Below, one piece after another: positions 5,281 to 8,249 of a DNA stretch of 8,249 nucleotides (position 1 is its first letter; each line of letters opens with the position of its first letter). A model generated the notes under the pieces. That model worked only from the letters and a program-made list of their open reading frames with translations. It searched no databases and was not told the origin of the DNA. Source of the stretch: Terriglobales bacterium (GTDB lineage: Bacteria > Acidobacteriota > Terriglobia > Terriglobales > Acidobacteriaceae); assembly GCA_015655365.1 (NCBI GenBank), contig JAATFE010000445.1, positions 1-8,249 of the forward strand. Reading direction: 5' to 3'. The position numbers and the translations under genes are program-made.

Positions 5281-7467
5281 CTATTGTCCCGCTTGCGACG
5301 GAGTTGAGCTTTCGAGCTTCGAATCTTCATTCAGTTCGAGGCGCAAATAATCCCACACCACGCCAGTTTGCAATTCTCCGGCCGGCACCGTAAACGTCAT
5401 CTCATTTTCTCCAGGCTTCAGCAACGCGGCGTCGAACTTCAGCGTCCGCTGCTGCCACAGGCCCTTGTCGGTGTTGTAGCGAATGGCGTCGGTGTTTCTC
5501 AACGGTGCATTATCCGCATCGCGGCCGTCGCCGATTGCCCCGGCAGGTTTACCGTTGATTGCGACGGCCAGCCCATCGCGCATCCCATTCACGCCAGCCA
5601 GCGCTATGCGCAAGGCAGCGAGCCCATGCACCTGCTTGTCCAAGCTGAATTTGACGGTCCATACCGTGGCTCGCCCTCTGCCGTATACCACCCAAGGCCC
5701 GTGTTGATTGCTCTGCGGATACTCGGCCAGCGATTCCGCTTTGACCCAGCCAAATCGCTGGTTGGCTGGATCCTTGGCCTCAGGATTGACGAAGGAAAGG
5801 TTGGTTGCGTGAGGCACCTCTTCGAAGAACCAGTCCTTGTGCCAATCGCTTTTGCCAATTGTGTAAGTGAGGTCGTTAGGGAATAGCAGAGCGTAGCGAA
5901 GGTTCCATCCCCACAGCCAATAGTTGTTTCCGTCGCCTTTGAAGAACTCGTCCGCGGCACGGTCGGGATAACCAATCTCCCAGACCTGCTTGCCAAAACG
6001 CACGGGCTCCCACTCCAGCTTGCCCAGGTCGATCGACTTGCCCGGCTCGACCGTGATGCCGGCTTTCGCAAAGTCACCCAACACACCGTCTGCCGTGGCG
6101 TGCAATGTGTACTTGCCGGGGCGCACCTTGGCGATGGTGAACTTGTCATCTTCCGTTCCGTCATTGAAGAACTGGTAGTAACGGGCATCGTGCATCCAAC
6201 CATCCCATGTGCTGTCTGGATGAGTGAGACCGACGGTCAGATGAGGCAGTCTGGTGGAAGAGCCCTTCGGCGCAAGCGGATCGTTGAGAACGATCTGTCC
6301 CATCACCGTTCCGCGCTGCTCCAGATGCGTATAGTCCACGCCGTTGACCCACGCGTAGGGCCACTTCGCGTTCTCTGTCTTCGCTTGCGTCAGCGCGTTT
6401 TGCCAAAGAGCGTTCGCATTGTCATGCCAGCTAGCCGGAACGGTTGGGTTGCCCGCAGTGGCAGCCAACGTGTCCAACTCGGCTTGCGTCGTGGCTTTGG
6501 GTTTATCTAACGAGTTGACATAGACAAAGATCGGACCCACGACCTTGGTCCACTCCTCGCCCGCGGCAATGCTGGCCCGCGCGCCATAATAGTGGCCGCT
6601 GTGCCAGTAATCGAGAATGATCGGCTCGGGGTCTGCGTTATCGCCAAAGTGGGCATCAAGGTCGATTCTTGTCGGACCGCCGCTCAGGTACTCGACGGTC
6701 GGATTGATGAACCAGACGCCGACGTGGTTCTTGGTGCTCGACCAGCCGTAGGCGGGCGTTCTGTACTGCATGCCGGAGTAGCTGTACTTATGCTCGACCG
6801 AGTTCTTATAGACGCCCTTGCTCATGATGCGCTGCTCTTTGGCATGGACTACGACGCCCGTGCCCCAGTCGGTGGGAGTAGCCTCAAGCATGTTGCGGTC
6901 CTTGTCCACGGTGATCCAGTCGAAGGACTGGTTGAGCCGCGTAATGTAGCGATCCTCCGCGCCCACTCCAGCCGCCGGATACGATGCCGGATGAGAGACG
7001 ATCGAGTACACATAGATGCCGCTGTCGCCGCGGCCCAGCGAATAGCGAATCTCGATGTCGCAAAGAGTGCCGCCGCCTGGCGCGCCGCGCGTCATCATAT
7101 ACGTGCCACCCGAGATTCCTTTCACCGAAATCTCAGCGCGCGCACCACCGTTGGTCGCAGGATCAATCGTGATGGTGTTGGATAACTGCGGCGCGCCCTG
7201 TGGGTTGTGCTCCCAGGTTCCGCCGCTGGCAGCCAGCATCTCCATGCCATGAAAGATCAACGACCGCATCGAGCCATTGTCTTTTGTAATGGTCGCTTTG
7301 ACGATTCCGTTGTCCAGCGTCCACGAGCCTCCGTTATCGACCACCGTCACGGCGGAGTTGGCCGCGCCGCTGGAGACCGTTGGCGCAGCCTGAGCCGAAA
7401 ACAACGCCGGCACCATCAACGCGACTGCAATGAGCCGCAAAAGCTTGACGGAACAAATCATCTTCAT
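5281..7467 (-). CDS. Secreted PL4 rhamnogalacturonan lyase
   Basis: This 728-residue enzyme is predicted to cut the rhamnogalacturonan-I backbone of pectin by beta-elimination between rhamnose and galacturonic acid, outside the cytoplasm. A Sec signal peptide covers residues 1-27 (basic MKMICSVKLLR, hydrophobic core, cleavage after AQA). The three-domain layout of polysaccharide lyase family 4 is visible: a catalytic beta-sandwich at about 28-375, a fibronectin-III-like middle domain from RGTVMGQIVL to about 490, and a CBM-like C-terminal domain from about 493 (FGKQVWEIGYPDR, NNYWLWGWNLRYALLFPNDL) to about 712 (DYLRLEL). By position, Lys227 in EHKYSYSG and His292 in HSGHYYG are candidates for the catalytic Lys/His pair of the Aspergillus aculeatus enzyme; this is an inference without an alignment. 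A GGAG sits 6 nt before the ATG. It lies downstream of, and on the same strand as, a GH106-like gene, which fits a joint RG-I degradation role. It appears full length. Confidence 0.92.
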   Translation of the reverse strand: MKMICSVKLLRLIAVALMVPALFSAQAAPTVSSGAANSAVTVVDNGGSWTLDNGIVKATITKDNGSMRSLIFHGMEMLAASGGTWEHNPQGAPQLSNTITIDPATNGGARAEISVKGISGGTYMMTRGAPGGGTLCDIEIRYSLGRGDSGIYVYSIVSHPASYPAAGVGAEDRYITRLNQSFDWITVDKDRNMLEATPTDWGTGVVVHAKEQRIMSKGVYKNSVEHKYSYSGMQYRTPAYGWSSTKNHVGVWFINPTVEYLSGGPTRIDLDAHFGDNADPEPIILDYWHSGHYYGARASIAAGEEWTKVVGPIFVYVNSLDKPKATTQAELDTLAATAGNPTVPASWHDNANALWQNALTQAKTENAKWPYAWVNGVDYTHLEQRGTVMGQIVLNDPLAPKGSSTRLPHLTVGLTHPDSTWDGWMHDARYYQFFNDGTEDDKFTIAKVRPGKYTLHATADGVLGDFAKAGITVEPGKSIDLGKLEWEPVRFGKQVWEIGYPDRAADEFFKGDGNNYWLWGWNLRYALLFPNDLTYTIGKSDWHKDWFFEEVPHATNLSFVNPEAKDPANQRFGWVKAESLAEYPQSNQHGPWVVYGRGRATVWTVKFSLDKQVHGLAALRIALAGVNGMRDGLAVAINGKPAGAIGDGRDADNAPLRNTDAIRYNTDKGLWQQRTLKFDAALLKPGENEMTFTVPAGELQTGVVWDYLRLELNEDSKLESSTPSQAGQ

Positions 7468-7505
7468 GGCAGACTCCGAGTGGCACGACCGTTGTCAGGC
7501 AAAGG

Positions 7506-7546
7506 GAGAAAAACAGCCGCTCGCACTGCTGGACTTTGCGAGCGGC
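7506..7546 (-). terminator. Intrinsic terminator between the rhamnosidase and lyase genes
   Basis: A perfect 10-bp GC-rich stem (7516-7525 GCCGCTCGCA with 7537-7546 TGCGAGCGGC) and an 11-nt loop are followed on the minus strand by TGTTTTTCTCCC. It begins 22 nt after the rhamnosidase stop and ends about 40-50 nt before the lyase start. On the plus strand the stem is followed by a weaker T-rich stretch (CTGCTTCTTTCTTG). No good promoter is evident between it and the lyase, which suggests partial read-through or a promoter I cannot recognise. Confidence 0.8.
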
Positions 7547-7568
7547 CTGCTTCTTTCTTGCAACAACA

Positions 7569-8249
7569 TTACTGGTAGCGCTCCGCAATGAAGGTCACGT
7601 CGCCCAGCAATCCCGACTCCGACGGCACCTGCGGGCCGGCAAACAAGCTGGAAGCGCGAGTTGCGGCACCGCCCGGCTGCGTCAACACACGTTTCTCCGC
7701 TGGGACGAGGCGGTCGCCCACCTGTCGGTTGGTCCACTCGTTCGTTACCTCGATCTCCAGCAGGTTCGCGCCCGGCCTCAGCGCGGCAGTTACATCGAGG
7801 CGATAGGGAGGAGCCCACGTCATCCCCACCGGTTTGCCATTTACTTTAACTGCGGCAATGTCGCGAACCTTGCCCAGGTCGATCCAGATATGTTGGCCAG
7901 AGCGCTGCCAGGATGCCGGCACTTGCACCGTCTTGCTGTAGGTTGCGGTGCCTGAGAAGAACTTGATGCCAGGATCGTCGCTCTCCGTCCACGATGCGAG
8001 CTTTGGCATTTGCACGCTCGGTGGCGCGCCCCAGTTCGCCGGGAAAGTGAGCTTCCATGGGCCAGTGAGAGTGCTGAGCCTGGTCTCGGAAGCGATGGGC
8101 GCAGTGCGCGCGGGAGCGGACGCTGCATTGCGGAAGACCACAAAGACCGACTCACGTTCGGCAAGATCGAGCGGCACAACCGTAAAGCCGGATTGTGCGG
8201 TATAGGCCGCAGGTTCGATGCCGGGCTGGCGATTGCCCGAGCGGTCCGC
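7569..8249 (-). CDS. C-terminal part of a GH106-like alpha-L-rhamnosidase (partial)
   Basis: The frame is open from the right edge to TAA at 7569-7571, giving 226 residues; the N-terminal part lies outside the window. An apparent start at 8177 is only an internal GTG, because the 24 codons upstream of it also read well (DRSGNRQPGIEP). The segment VPLDLAERESVFVVFR is typical of the region before the final beta-sandwich in GH106 and related large glycoside hydrolases. After it come a linker and a galactose-binding-like domain with FFSGTATYSKTVQVP, HIWIDLGKVRDIAAVKVNGK, WAPPYRLDVTAALRPGANLL and EVTNEWTNRQVGD, ending ESGLLGDVTFIAERYQ. The catalytic domain is not visible, so the family is inferred from this end and from the adjacent PL4 lyase. 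The expected role is to release L-rhamnose from RG-I fragments. GH2-like or unclassified glycosidases share this end domain and remain possible. Confidence 0.8.
   Translation of the reverse strand, partial: ADRSGNRQPGIEPAAYTAQSGFTVVPLDLAERESVFVVFRNAASAPARTAPIASETRLSTLTGPWKLTFPANWGAPPSVQMPKLASWTESDDPGIKFFSGTATYSKTVQVPASWQRSGQHIWIDLGKVRDIAAVKVNGKPVGMTWAPPYRLDVTAALRPGANLLEIEVTNEWTNRQVGDRLVPAEKRVLTQPGGAATRASSLFAGPQVPSESGLLGDVTFIAERYQ

Noticed and set aside
7569..8177. Start of the rightmost gene at 8177
   Set aside because: The codon is GTG and the same frame continues open with family-like sequence to the window edge, so this is an internal codon of a gene truncated by the window.
1..8249. CRISPR array, rRNA, tRNA, prophage or defence system
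   Set aside because: No regularly spaced repeats, no structural RNA genes and no defence-type or phage proteins are visible on either strand.

Overview
The window most resembles a chromosomal segment of a soil acidobacterium (Acidobacteriota, Terriglobia-like). This is an inference from the gene families and the moderately high-GC codon use, not from any marker gene. It holds five genes I can name with confidence, separated by unusually gene-poor spacers that carry remnants of at least three other genes.

Left part (1-3473). Two paralogous bacterial sugar transferases (monotopic phosphoglycosyl transferases of the WcaJ/PglC type) lie head to head, one on the minus strand (252-1154) and one on the plus strand (2575-3447). 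With the starts chosen here both place the catalytic Asp-Glu pair at residues 152-153. The spacer of about 1.4 kb between them has no intact gene. It contains a minus-strand RNA hairpin, a 28-bp tandem direct repeat with operator-like palindromes, a decayed IS256-type transposase fragment, and a consensus extended -10 element upstream of the second transferase. A plus-strand terminator at 155-180 suggests that another plus-strand gene ends at the left edge.

Middle (3474-5280). A frameshifted fragment resembling the N-terminus of a multicopper-oxidase-like secreted protein is followed by an intact aldo/keto reductase of the YdbC/PdxI type (4120-5013). Directly after it lies a short plus-strand remnant of a methyl-accepting chemotaxis protein signalling domain, which ends in a perfect 12-bp hairpin between convergent genes.

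Right part (5281-8249). Two minus-strand genes form a rhamnogalacturonan-I degradation module: the C-terminal part of a large GH106-like alpha-L-rhamnosidase, which enters from the right edge, then a secreted PL4 rhamnogalacturonan lyase. They are separated by a strong intrinsic terminator, so transcription of the lyase may be uncoupled from, or attenuated relative to, the rhamnosidase. Together they would cleave the RG-I backbone and remove rhamnose from the products.

I see no clear previously undescribed system. The most unusual elements are the paired transferases with mirror-image substitutions in one signature motif, the tandem operator-like repeat with no intact partner gene, and the series of gene remnants.
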